A stretch of DNA of 64,000 nt, from assembly GCF_004784465.1 (NCBI RefSeq), contig NZ_SRRU01000010.1, forward strand, positions 62,001 to 126,000, given 5' to 3'. Made by a program: the position numbers and the translations under genes. This document shows positions 50,979-60,153 of this stretch, in pieces. The notes beneath the pieces are model-generated. The model did not search any database, was not told where the DNA came from, and saw nothing but the letters and a program-made list of their open reading frames with translations. Source of the DNA: Streptomyces griseoluteus (lineage in GTDB: Bacteria; Actinomycetota; Actinomycetes; Streptomycetales; Streptomycetaceae). Numbering within the stretch: position 1 is the stretch's first letter; each line of letters begins with the position of its first letter.

Positions 50979-51770
50979 GTGCTCTCACGTCTCTCGCGTT
51001 CCCGGATCATCGCCCTGTGCTCTCTGCCTGTCGTGGGGCTGGTGGCCGTCGCGGTGTTCGCGCCGTTGCCGTTCTCGGTGGCCCAGCCGGGGATGACGGC
51101 GAACGTGCTGGGGAAGAACGACGGGACGCCGGTGATCACGGTGGCGGGCGCGCCGACGCGGAAGACGTCGGGCGAGCTGCGTATGACGACCATCGAGGCG
51201 ACCTCACCGGGTACGCGGGTGTCGCTCGGGCAGGTGATCGACAACTGGTTCCGCACCGACCGCGCGGTGATGCCGTACGACGCGGTGTACCCGACCGGGG
51301 ACACCATCAAGGAGATCGAGAAGCACAACACGGCCCAGATGCGGCAGTCGCAGAACGCGGCGACCACCGCGGCGCTGGACCACCTGCGCAAGGACCCCGA
51401 CGACGTGAAGGTCACCCTGCGCCTCGCCGACGTCGGCGGCCCCAGCGCGGGCCTGCTGTTCAGCCTGGGCATCATCGACAAGCTGGACGGCGACGGCAGC
51501 GGCGGCGACCTCACCGGCGGCCGCACCATCGCCGGTACCGGCACGATCGACGCGGACGGCAAGGTCGGCGCGGTCGGCGGGGTGGCCCTGAAGACACAGG
51601 CCGCCCGGCGCGACGGCGCCACCGTCTTCCTGGTGCCGAAGGCCGAGTGCGCCGACGCCCACACCAACCTGCCCAAGGGCCTGCGCCTGGTCCCGGTCAC
51701 GAATCTCGACGGCGCCGTGGACTCCCTGGTCGCCCTGGAGAAGGGCACCGGCAAGATCCCCAGCTGCTAG
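50979..51770 (+). CDS. Membrane-anchored Lon-type (S16) serine protease
   Basis: A 263-residue protein. An N-terminal membrane segment (IIALCSLPVVGLVAVAVFAP, residues 10-29) places the rest outside the cell. The Lon proteolytic domain is at about 140-255: VGGPSAGLLFSLGIID with catalytic Ser, and DGKVGAVGGVALKTQAARRD with catalytic Lys. It lacks the ATPase part of Lon. Related Streptomyces proteins often carry a PDZ domain, and the region at 40-120 could be a reduced one. Substrate unknown. Confidence 0.87.
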   Translation: MLSRLSRSRIIALCSLPVVGLVAVAVFAPLPFSVAQPGMTANVLGKNDGTPVITVAGAPTRKTSGELRMTTIEATSPGTRVSLGQVIDNWFRTDRAVMPYDAVYPTGDTIKEIEKHNTAQMRQSQNAATTAALDHLRKDPDDVKVTLRLADVGGPSAGLLFSLGIIDKLDGDGSGGDLTGGRTIAGTGTIDADGKVGAVGGVALKTQAARRDGATVFLVPKAECADAHTNLPKGLRLVPVTNLDGAVDSLVALEKGTGKIPSC

Positions 51771-51805
51771 GTCCTCTCTGACAGTTCGCGTCAGACAGGA
51801 CCTAG
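51767..51805. terminator. Bidirectional terminator containing both stop codons
   Basis: CTAGGTCCTCTCTGAC (51767-51782) pairs with 51790-51805 over 16 bp with one mismatch. The S16 TAG and the Lrp TAG (read on the other strand) are in opposite arms. Confidence 0.82.
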
Positions 51806-52278
51806 TCGAGCGCTTCCCCCGCCGCCTGCTCCACCAGCGGGATGATCCGCAGCGGCACCGGGTTCTCCATCACGATCGCCGTGGAGGCCCGCACGATGCC
51901 GTCGAAGCCGACCACCCGGTCGATGACCCGCTGCAGATCGGCGTTGGAGCGGGCCACCAGCCGGCACAGCATGTCCCCGGTACCGGTCGTGGTGAGCAGT
52001 TCCAGCACCTCCGGCACCCCGTCCAGGTACGCCCGTACGTCCGCCCCCTGCCCCTGCCGGATCTGCAGCGTGGCGAACGCGGTCACCGGATAGCCGAGCG
52101 CCGAGGGGTCCACCTGCGGCCCGAACCCCCGGATCACCCCGCGCGAGCGCAGCCGGTCGAGCCGCGCCTGGGCGGTGCCGCGCGCCACCCCCAGCCGCCG
52201 GGACATCTCCAGCACCCCGATCCGCGGCTCCTCGGCCAGCAGCACGATGATCTGCCCGTCCAGATGATCGATCGCCAC
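51802..52278 (-). CDS. Lrp/AsnC-family transcriptional regulator
   Basis: A 158-residue regulator: N-terminal HTH (LDGQIIVLLAEEPRIGVLEM, LGVARGTAQARLDRLRSRGV) and a C-terminal ligand-binding RAM domain (VLELLTTTGTGDMLCRLVAR). It is divergent from hppD with 123 bases between starts, so it probably senses an aromatic amino acid or catabolite and controls tyrosine catabolism. Repeated TTGCGCACC / TTGCAGAG half-sites near 52358 are possible binding sites. Confidence 0.9.
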   Translation of the reverse strand: MAIDHLDGQIIVLLAEEPRIGVLEMSRRLGVARGTAQARLDRLRSRGVIRGFGPQVDPSALGYPVTAFATLQIRQGQGADVRAYLDGVPEVLELLTTTGTGDMLCRLVARSNADLQRVIDRVVGFDGIVRASTAIVMENPVPLRIIPLVEQAAGEALD

Positions 52279-52347
52279 GACGTCCTCCCCGGATGGTCAT
52301 CCTGTACAGAAAGCCCGCCGGTACCGCCGTAAGGCTGAACAGAGTGA

Positions 52348-53547
<1,200 letters not shown>

Positions 53548-53564
53548 CCCGGCTGCTCACAGAC

Positions 53565-53603
53565 TGAGTCGGGGGCGCGAGGAGCGGTCGCGCCCCCGAC
53601 TCA
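53565..53603. terminator. Bidirectional terminator between hppD and the TPR gene
   Basis: A perfect 16-bp stem (arm TGAGTCGGGGGCGCGA) overlaps the stop codon of the convergent TPR gene. Confidence 0.85.
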
Positions 53604-55079
53604 CAGCACGTCGGCGGGCAGTGGCCCCTCGCTCCTCTCACCCATGTCCTGCAGCGCCGCCCGCGCCTCGGGCGCCCACAGCGGCGAGAACGCCGGGTTC
53701 ACCATCAGCGCGTCCTCCAACTGCAACCGGGCGGAGCCGTACCGCTCCAGCTTGTACTCGATCATGCCCCGGTGGAAAGCGTGCAGCGCGCTGCGCACCC
53801 CGCCGCCCTTGGTCCTGTCGGTCGCGGCGGTGGCGTATTTCAGCGCCTCCTTGTCCGCGCCCGCCCGGTGCAGCGCCCAGCCCAGCGCGTCGGCCACCTC
53901 GGTGCCGGGATGTTGCCTGTACTCCGCGCGCAGCCGGGTCACCGCCTCCTGCGGGTCGCCGTGGTCGGCCTCCAGCCGGCCGAGCAGCAGCTCCTCGTCG
54001 ACGCCGTCGGAGGCCGACTTCTCCGCCCGCTTCCGCACCAGCGCGTACTGCGCCTCGGCGTCCCGGGTGCGGTGCAGCGACTCGTACAACTCGCCCAGCT
54101 CCAGCGTGACTTCCGCGTCCGGCCGCTTCGCGAGGGCCTCGCGGTACGCGGTGAGCGCGTCGGCGGTACGGCCCCGGGCGGCGAGGGCGCGGGCCTTGCC
54201 GGGGCCCGCCGTCACCTCGGCCGGGTCCAGGCGAAGGGCCTCCGTGAACTGTTCGAGAGCGTCCGTGAGGTCGCCGCGCTCCCAGGCCAACTGGCCGACC
54301 CCGGCGCGGTAGGCCGCCTGCTCGGCGGGTGTACCGGCGGCCGCCGCCGCGTCCGTGAGCTGGGCCATCGCGTCCTCGCGCCAGCCCCGGTCCCGGTACA
54401 CGGCCGACGCCCGCGCCATCACGGCCGGGCGGTCCGCGGGGGCGGTGCGCAGCGCCATCAGCTTGTCCAGGGTGTTCCGGGCGGCGGTGTAGTCACCGAG
54501 CCCGTTGTACGCGTCGATCAGCGGGGGGTACGCCGACCAGCGTTTCGGGGTCAGCTTCAGCGCCTGCTCCCCGTACCGCTTGGCCGCCGCGAAGTCCCGG
54601 CGGGCGTTGGCCAGCGCGGTCATCCCGGCCAGCGCCTCGGTGTTCTTCGTGGCGAGCGCCTTCAGCGAGGTGCCGAGCGCGCGCTCGGCGCGCGGGAGGT
54701 CGGCCGCGTCGGCGGTGCGGTTCGCCCGGGCCACGTAGGCCAGGCCGAGCACCGCCCAGGCGCGGGCGTCGGCGGGGCGGGCCCGTACCGCGCTCTCCTG
54801 CCGGGTGATCAGCTCCGTCAGGTCGGGCAGCGCCGCCGGGACGCCGGTGGTGACCGCCGTCAGTGCCCGCGCCTGCGGTCCGGGCGCGGGTGCCGGGGGC
54901 CGGTGGGGGGCCCGCTGCTGCGCCTCGCGCGGCAGCAGTGTCAGCGCCACGCCCGCCGCGGCCCCGGCCGCCGCCACGGTGAGCAGCGTGCGGCGCAGCC
55001 ATCGCCGGGGGCGGCGCGGAGGGGGCTCGGCCACCAGGGACGTACCGGGCCGCGCATCACCATGCTGTCTCTTCGCCAT
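53601..55079 (-). CDS. Membrane-anchored tetratricopeptide-repeat protein
   Basis: A 492-residue protein. An N-terminal basic patch (RRPRRWLRR) and one membrane segment (LLTVAAAGAAAGVALTLL, about 30-47) precede about ten TPR-like helical hairpins (WAVLGLAYVARANRTADAAD, YGEQALKLTPKRWSAYPPLI, LEQFTEALRLDPAEVTAGPG). TPRs mediate protein contacts outside or at the membrane; no partner is evident. ATG at 55079 (MAKRQHGD) preferred over 55088. Confidence 0.82.
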   Translation of the reverse strand: MAKRQHGDARPGTSLVAEPPPRRPRRWLRRTLLTVAAAGAAAGVALTLLPREAQQRAPHRPPAPAPGPQARALTAVTTGVPAALPDLTELITRQESAVRARPADARAWAVLGLAYVARANRTADAADLPRAERALGTSLKALATKNTEALAGMTALANARRDFAAAKRYGEQALKLTPKRWSAYPPLIDAYNGLGDYTAARNTLDKLMALRTAPADRPAVMARASAVYRDRGWREDAMAQLTDAAAAAGTPAEQAAYRAGVGQLAWERGDLTDALEQFTEALRLDPAEVTAGPGKARALAARGRTADALTAYREALAKRPDAEVTLELGELYESLHRTRDAEAQYALVRKRAEKSASDGVDEELLLGRLEADHGDPQEAVTRLRAEYRQHPGTEVADALGWALHRAGADKEALKYATAATDRTKGGGVRSALHAFHRGMIEYKLERYGSARLQLEDALMVNPAFSPLWAPEARAALQDMGERSEGPLPADVL

Positions 55080-55177
55080 GCCGTTCACTGTGCGTCAATA
55101 TGACGAGCACATCCGGGTGGCCCAAGGGCGGCGCGTGCGGGGTTCACACCGATGGCCCCGAGTGACACGCTGTGATC

Positions 55178-56587
55178 ATGAGCCGTATCGAAGCACCCCG
55201 TCACGGCGACACCGCGCCCGCCGAGAACCTCATCGAAGCGCTGCTGGCGGGGCTGCCCGCCGGGGCCGTGCTCACCGATCCCGACGTCACCGCCTCCTAC
55301 GCGCACGACATGGCGAGCTTCTGCCCGGCCGGGGCCCCCGCCGCCGTGGTCCTGCCACGCACCGTCGAGCAGGTCCAGCACGTGCTGCGCACGGCCACCG
55401 CGCTGCGCGTGCCGGTCGTCCCGCAGGGTGCCCGCACCGGGCTGTCCGGCGCTGCCAACGCCTCCGAGGGCTGCATCGTGCTGTCCCTCACCAAGATGGA
55501 CCGCATCCTGGAGATCAGCCCCGTCGACCGGATCGCCGTCGTCGAACCGGGCGTGGTCAACGCCGTGCTCTCCCGCGCGGTGGAGGAGCACGGGCTGTAC
55601 TACCCGCCGGACCCGTCGAGCTGGGAGACCTGCACCATCGGCGGCAACATCGGCACCGCCTCCGGCGGCCTGTGCTGCGTCAAGTACGGGGTGACGGCCG
55701 AGTACGTCCTCGGGCTGGACGTCGTCCTCGCCGACGGCCGTCTGATGTCCACCGGCCGCCGCACCGCGAAGGGCGTCGCCGGGTACGACCTGACCCGGCT
55801 GTTCGTCGGCTCCGAGGGCTCGCTCGGCATCGTGGTCCGCGCCGTGCTCGGGCTCCGGCCCAAGCCGCCCCGGCAACTGGTGCTTGCCGCCGAGTTCGCC
55901 ACCGCCGCCGAGGCGTGCGACGCGGTGTGCTCGATCATGGCCGGCGGGCATGTGCCCTCGCTGCTGGAGATGATGGACCGCACCACCGTCAAGGCCGTCA
56001 ACGACTTCGCCCGGATGGGTCTGCCGGAGTCCACCGAGGCGCTGCTGCTGGCCGCCTTCGACACCCCGGAGCCCGCCGCCGACCTGGCCGCCGTCGGCGC
56101 CCTGTGCGAGGCGGCCGGGGCCACCGGGGTGGTCGTCGCCGACGACGCCGCCGAGTCCGAACTCCTGCTCCAGGCACGGCGGATGTCGCTCGTCGCGCTG
56201 GAGGCGGTCAAGGGCACCACGATGATCGACGACGTGTGCGTGCCGCGCTCGAAGCTGGGCGCGATGCTGGAGGGCGTGGAGCGGATCGCCGCCAAGTACG
56301 ACCTGACCATCGGCCTGTGCGCGCACGCCGGGGACGGCAACACCCACCCCACGGTCTGCTTCGACGCCCTGGACGAGGACGAGTCCCGCCGCGCCCGCGA
56401 GTCCTTCGACGAGATCATGGCCCTCGGCCTCGAACTCGGCGGCACCATCACCGGCGAGCACGGGGTGGGCGTGCTGAAGAAGGAGTGGCTGGCGCGCGAA
56501 CTCGGGCCCGTGGGGATGGAGATGCAGCGGGCCGTGAAGGACGTCTTCGACCCGCTCGGCATCCTCAACCCCGGCAAGCTCTTCTGA
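55178..56587 (+). CDS. FAD-linked oxidase, glycolate oxidase GlcD-like
   Basis: A 469-residue flavoprotein of the VAO/PCMH family. The FAD-binding domain has VLPRTVEQVQHVLRTATALR, VPQGARTGLSGAANASEGC and TIGGNIGTASGGLCCVKYG; the C-terminal FAD-oxidase domain ends with CAHAGDGNTHPTVCFD and the typical LDPLGILNPGKLF-like tail (FDPLGILNPGKLF). Probably oxidises glycolate, D-lactate or another 2-hydroxy acid. No GlcE/GlcF partner follows. GTG at 55172 is an alternative start. Confidence 0.9.
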   Translation: MSRIEAPRHGDTAPAENLIEALLAGLPAGAVLTDPDVTASYAHDMASFCPAGAPAAVVLPRTVEQVQHVLRTATALRVPVVPQGARTGLSGAANASEGCIVLSLTKMDRILEISPVDRIAVVEPGVVNAVLSRAVEEHGLYYPPDPSSWETCTIGGNIGTASGGLCCVKYGVTAEYVLGLDVVLADGRLMSTGRRTAKGVAGYDLTRLFVGSEGSLGIVVRAVLGLRPKPPRQLVLAAEFATAAEACDAVCSIMAGGHVPSLLEMMDRTTVKAVNDFARMGLPESTEALLLAAFDTPEPAADLAAVGALCEAAGATGVVVADDAAESELLLQARRMSLVALEAVKGTTMIDDVCVPRSKLGAMLEGVERIAAKYDLTIGLCAHAGDGNTHPTVCFDALDEDESRRARESFDEIMALGLELGGTITGEHGVGVLKKEWLARELGPVGMEMQRAVKDVFDPLGILNPGKLF

Positions 56588-56598
56588 GCCGGGGCCCC

Positions 56599-57012
56599 TC
56601 ACCGGGCCAGCAACTGGTCGAGCGCGTCGTCGATGCCGAGCTGGGCGGCCTCGGCACCCGGCGGCACCGCCCGCAGCGTCCGCTCCAGCCAGGCGGACAC
56701 CTGCGGGGTGGGCGCCTCCAGCAGGGCGTCGCCGTCCGGGGAGCTGAGCGCCATCAGCACCACGCTGCGGCCGTTCACCTTCGTCGGCCACACCCGCACG
56801 TCCCCGTGCCCGCACGGCCGGAACACGCCCTCCACCAGCAGCTCGCGGGCGAACGTCCAGTGCACGGGGGAGGCGGAGTTGACGTGGAAGGTGATGTGGA
56901 CGGCGCAGGGATCGTCCGACCGGTACGCGAGCCGGGCCGGGACCGGGATGCTCCGCTCCGGCGAGAGGATGAGCCTCAGCTCCAGTTCGCGCTCCACCAC
57001 CGTGTGCTCCAT
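56599..57012 (-). CDS. ssgG: SsgA-like sporulation/cell-division protein (SsgG-like)
   Basis: A 137-residue SALP protein, a family confined to sporulating actinomycetes that guides septum and wall synthesis. Visible: VPARLAYRSDDPCAVHITFH, WTFARELLVEGV, GHGDVRVWPTKVNGRSVVLM. The ssgG symbol rests on the neighbourhood (glycolate oxidase-like and hppD genes), which I remember for S. coelicolor ssgG. SsgG is linked to correct septum placement in spore chains. Confidence 0.88.
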   Translation of the reverse strand: MEHTVVERELELRLILSPERSIPVPARLAYRSDDPCAVHITFHVNSASPVHWTFARELLVEGVFRPCGHGDVRVWPTKVNGRSVVLMALSSPDGDALLEAPTPQVSAWLERTLRAVPPGAEAAQLGIDDALDQLLAR

Positions 57013-57246
57013 GACCTGTCTCCTTCACCTGACCGGGGGCCGCTCGGACGGGCCCGTGCCAGGAGAGAGGCGGCAGGGGCGCGGTCATTACGCGGGTTCC
57101 CGGAAATTTTTTTCCAACCGGTGGCCAGGAGCTCCACGGCATCGCCCGGAAGGGGTCGGCTGCGGCCGGAGAGGGGTAAGGGGCGCCCCGGGTCTGATAG
57201 ATGTGGAGGCTCCCTTCCACCCCCGAGCAGATACGGGACGACGGAC

Positions 57247-58581
57247 ATGAGCGCCCCTACGCCGGCCCACGGTGACGACAGGCCCCGCGAGGGCTACTAC
57301 CCGGACCCGTCCATCCCCGGCTACGTCCGCTACTGGAACGGCACCGCCTGGGTGCCCGGCACCAGCCGCCCTGCCCCCGCGGACGGCGAACCGCTCACCG
57401 CCCCGTCAACCTCCGGCCCCGACACGCCCCCTGTGGAGGAGACGGGTCCGCATTTCTTCGAGGAGGGCGGCTCCGCCGACGCTCCGGCGGCCAGGGGCGA
57501 GGCGGCCCCGGACACCTTCCTGTTCCGCCGCCCGACTCCGGGTCCGGCGGCGGGAGGTCAGCGGGACGACGGGACGATGACGTTCCGGCGGGTACGGCCG
57601 GGGGCCGAGGCCCGGGGACCGGTCGGGGGCGCCGGGGACGAGGACCGGTTCGGGCCCGCGTCCTCCGCAGCCGCGGGCGACGGAAGTTCCGGCGCGGGCG
57701 GAGGCGTGGACCCCGTCGCAAGGTTCGGGGCCGCCGCGCCCCGGGGGTCCGTCGGCGAAGGTGCCCTCGCGGCCGGCGGCCCCGCCCGGACGGCCTCGGG
57801 GCCCGCCCGGGCCGATGTCGCCCCGACGGTCCCGGCGCAGGGCACGCCCGGCGCGGCCGACCCCCGCCGGGCCGGCCTGCCGCCGCAGGCGGGCGCCCCG
57901 CAGGGTTCCGCCTCGCCGGCCCCCGGCCCCGTACTCCCGCCCCGCGCCGGCGGCCCCCTCGCCCCCGGTCCCGGCGGCGGACAGGCGTCCTGGGCGCAGC
58001 AGGTGCACCAGTTGGCCGGGGCGGGCGAGGAGCAGCCCGTGGCGCCGTGGAAGCCGCCGGTGGAGGACCCGTTCCTCGCGGCGGCCGGGCGCCAGGCGGA
58101 GGCCCGACCGGCCGGACTCGGCAGGCGCTTCGCCGCCCGCCTGATCGACAACGTCTTCATCGGCGCCGTCACGGCAGCCGCAGCCGTACCCCTGGGCGTG
58201 CGCGCCGTCGACCACACGCAGAGCAAGATCGAGGCGGCCCGGCTGTCCGGCCGTACCGTCACCGTCTGGCTGCTCGACGGCACCACCGGCGTCTCGCTCG
58301 CCCTCGTCCTCGCCGTCCTGCTGGTCTTCGGGGTGGTGTACGAGGTGCTGCCGACCGCCCGCTGGGGCCGCACCCTGGGCAAGCGGCTGTGCGGCATCCA
58401 GGTGCGGGACATCGAGGGGCATCAGCCCCCGTCCTTCGGGGCCGCGCTGCGCCGCTGGCTGGTCTACAGCCTGCCCGGCGTCCTCGGCATCGGCGTGATC
58501 GGTGTGCTGTGGGGGCTGTTCGACCGTCCGTGGCGCCAGTGCTGGCACGACAAGGCGGCGCACACCTTCGTGGCCGAATAG
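57247..58581 (+). CDS. RDD-family membrane protein with DUF2510 N-terminus
   Basis: A 444-residue protein. Residues 15-40 form a DUF2510 motif (GYYPDPSIPGYVRYWNGTAW). A long Gly/Ala/Pro-rich linker of about 230 residues follows, then the RDD domain at about 290-440 (GLGRRFAARLIDNVFIGAVT, ARWGRTLGKRLCGIQV, QCWHDKAAHTFVAE) with three or four membrane helices. RDD proteins are of uncertain function, perhaps ion or small-molecule transport. A second RDD gene follows 61 bases later. Confidence 0.87.
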   Translation: MSAPTPAHGDDRPREGYYPDPSIPGYVRYWNGTAWVPGTSRPAPADGEPLTAPSTSGPDTPPVEETGPHFFEEGGSADAPAARGEAAPDTFLFRRPTPGPAAGGQRDDGTMTFRRVRPGAEARGPVGGAGDEDRFGPASSAAAGDGSSGAGGGVDPVARFGAAAPRGSVGEGALAAGGPARTASGPARADVAPTVPAQGTPGAADPRRAGLPPQAGAPQGSASPAPGPVLPPRAGGPLAPGPGGGQASWAQQVHQLAGAGEEQPVAPWKPPVEDPFLAAAGRQAEARPAGLGRRFAARLIDNVFIGAVTAAAAVPLGVRAVDHTQSKIEAARLSGRTVTVWLLDGTTGVSLALVLAVLLVFGVVYEVLPTARWGRTLGKRLCGIQVRDIEGHQPPSFGAALRRWLVYSLPGVLGIGVIGVLWGLFDRPWRQCWHDKAAHTFVAE

Positions 58582-58642
58582 GGTCCCCCGTACGGCCGCC
58601 CGCCGGGTGCGGCGGCCCCGCGTTCGCGGTCGACTCGGTGCC

Positions 58643-59398
58643 ATGAGCAGTGAACCGCCCTCCGGCTCCGGACCGCAGCCCCCCGACGACGACCCGCTGA
58701 GGAAGCGGCCCCCGTCGGACCCGGGGCAGGGGCCGGGTTCGCCGTACGACCGCCCGTACGGCGCCCAGCAGCCCCCGCCACCCGGCGGCGAGCCGCCGCC
58801 CCGGGGCGGCGGCCCCTACGGGTCGGGCGACCCCTACGGGGCGGGTGGCCCTTACGGGGGCGGTCCTCAGGGCCCCGGCGGCCCCTACGGAGACAGCCCG
58901 TACGGGGGCGGCCTCGGAGGTCCCGGCCGGCCCGGCGACCCCCTCGCCGGCATGCCCCCGCTCGCGGACAGCGGCAAGCGCACGGTCGCCCGCATCATCG
59001 ACATGATCATCGTCGGTATCGCCGTCTGGCTGCTGACCTGGGCCTTCGGGGTGCACCAGTACGACGTGAACGGCGACCGGATGGAGGTCGGCAAGTCGCT
59101 CGGCCAGTCCATCATCGCCGCCGTGCTGTACGTCGCCTACGACACCATCCTGATCGCCCGCACCGGACAGACGCTCGGCATGCGCTTGCTCAAGATGCGG
59201 GTGGCCAACCTGCACGACGGCGCCACTCCGTCCCGGCAGTCCTCGCTGATCCGGGCGCTGGTGCTGTGGCTGCCCTTCGCCTTCTGCTGCGCGTGTATCT
59301 GGACCGCGATCTGCGGCGGCTGGAGCTACTTCGACCGCCCGTACAAGCAGGGCCTGCACGACAAGGCGGCGAAGACCGTGGTGGTCGCCACCACCTGA
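58643..59398 (+). CDS. RDD-family membrane protein
   Basis: A 251-residue protein. The first 95 residues are Pro/Gly-rich with repeated GGPYG-type units; the RDD domain at about 110-250 has SGKRTVARIIDMIIVGIAVW, ARTGQTLGMRLLKMRVANLH and KQGLHDKAAKTVVV with three or more membrane helices. It is likely a paralogue of the preceding gene and probably in the same transcript. Confidence 0.88.
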   Translation: MSSEPPSGSGPQPPDDDPLRKRPPSDPGQGPGSPYDRPYGAQQPPPPGGEPPPRGGGPYGSGDPYGAGGPYGGGPQGPGGPYGDSPYGGGLGGPGRPGDPLAGMPPLADSGKRTVARIIDMIIVGIAVWLLTWAFGVHQYDVNGDRMEVGKSLGQSIIAAVLYVAYDTILIARTGQTLGMRLLKMRVANLHDGATPSRQSSLIRALVLWLPFAFCCACIWTAICGGWSYFDRPYKQGLHDKAAKTVVVATT

Positions 59399-59422
59399 GC
59401 GGGCCGGGACGCGGCGCGCCGG

Positions 59423-59458
59423 AGCGGCGGGCGGGGGAGGAATCCCCGGCCCGCCGCT
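59423..59458. terminator. Bidirectional terminator after the RDD pair
   Basis: AGCGGCGGGC (59423-59432) pairs with 59449-59458, extended by GGGG/CCCC with one bulge. It lies between convergent genes. Confidence 0.75.
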
Positions 59459-59488
59459 GACGCGTGTGGTCTCAGCGGGCGGCCGCCG

Positions 59489-59782
59489 TCAGGACGCCGC
59501 GCGGCCGCGTACCGACTCCGCGGAGGCGCCGACGGGGCGGCGGCGCTCGGACAGCCGGGCGGGCTCGGCGGGTGTCGGCCCGGTGGCGGCGGCGGACCGG
59601 GTCGGGCGCGGCCGGGGCAGCGGCACCGTCATGGCGACCAGCAGTCCGAGCGCGAGCGCGGCCAGCGCGATGACGGCGACGCCGACGCCCGAACTGGTCT
59701 GGGACAGGGCCAGCATGGCGACGGTGGAGAGGATCACGGTGCAGGAACCGTAGACGAGCTGTGCGACGGTCGGACGAGGCAT
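59489..59782 (-). CDS. Small membrane protein, unknown function
   Basis: A 97-residue protein with two membrane helices (YGSCTVILSTVAMLALSQTS and GVAVIALAALALGLLVAMTV, residues 11-54) and an Arg/Pro/Ala-rich C-terminal tail. No family recognised. The ATG at 59782 gives MPRPTVAQLVYG; the open frame before it has no membrane or other features. Confidence 0.7.
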   Translation of the reverse strand: MPRPTVAQLVYGSCTVILSTVAMLALSQTSSGVGVAVIALAALALGLLVAMTVPLPRPRPTRSAAATGPTPAEPARLSERRRPVGASAESVRGRAAS

Positions 59783-60153
59783 GGCAATCGTGTCCTCGGA
59801 AGACGGGGGTAGGGGGTGTGCGGGGCGCCGTTTCGACTCTATTCGCGTGCATGCCCGAGTCCTGTGCCAGGTAAGCCCCGCCTCACCCCGGGGGGCGGTG
59901 CACGGGGGGCGCACGGAGTCATGACCCACGCTAACTGGGGCGATGCGCGCGCCCGTTCTGCCGTAGCACGTGTTCGTAAAGCGGACGCCAACTCCGCATA
60001 GTGCACTTGTCCTGCTCAAGTCAAGGTCTGTCTTTTCTGGAGAACCTCTAGTCAAATTACGGCACTTGACTACACGCGTTGATCGTGCGCGCACGGAATC
60101 TTCCAAGGTCCGGAACCCTCCTGCCGTGCGCGCGGCGCGGGGGAGGATCTCAA
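59783..60153. other. 371-bp divergent region before the M6 protease gene
   Basis: No gene. TTGACT (60066-60071) resembles a -35, but no -10 is found at the right distance. A small palindrome, GTGCGCGCAC, lies near 60085. The mid-part is less GC-rich than the neighbours, as expected for a promoter region. Confidence 0.4.

Noticed and set aside
50681-51781. Plus-strand open frame overlapping the S16 protease in another frame
   Set aside because: Arg/Pro-rich shadow; the overlapping frame encodes a membrane segment and the Ser/Lys protease motifs.
55085-57220. 711-codon minus-strand open frame opposite the glycolate-oxidase-like gene
   Set aside because: Low-complexity shadow; no motifs.
54805-57246. 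Plus-strand open frame running through the TPR, oxidase and ssgG genes
   Set aside because: Only the part after 57247 (RDD protein) is coding; the rest is out of frame with better-supported genes on both strands.
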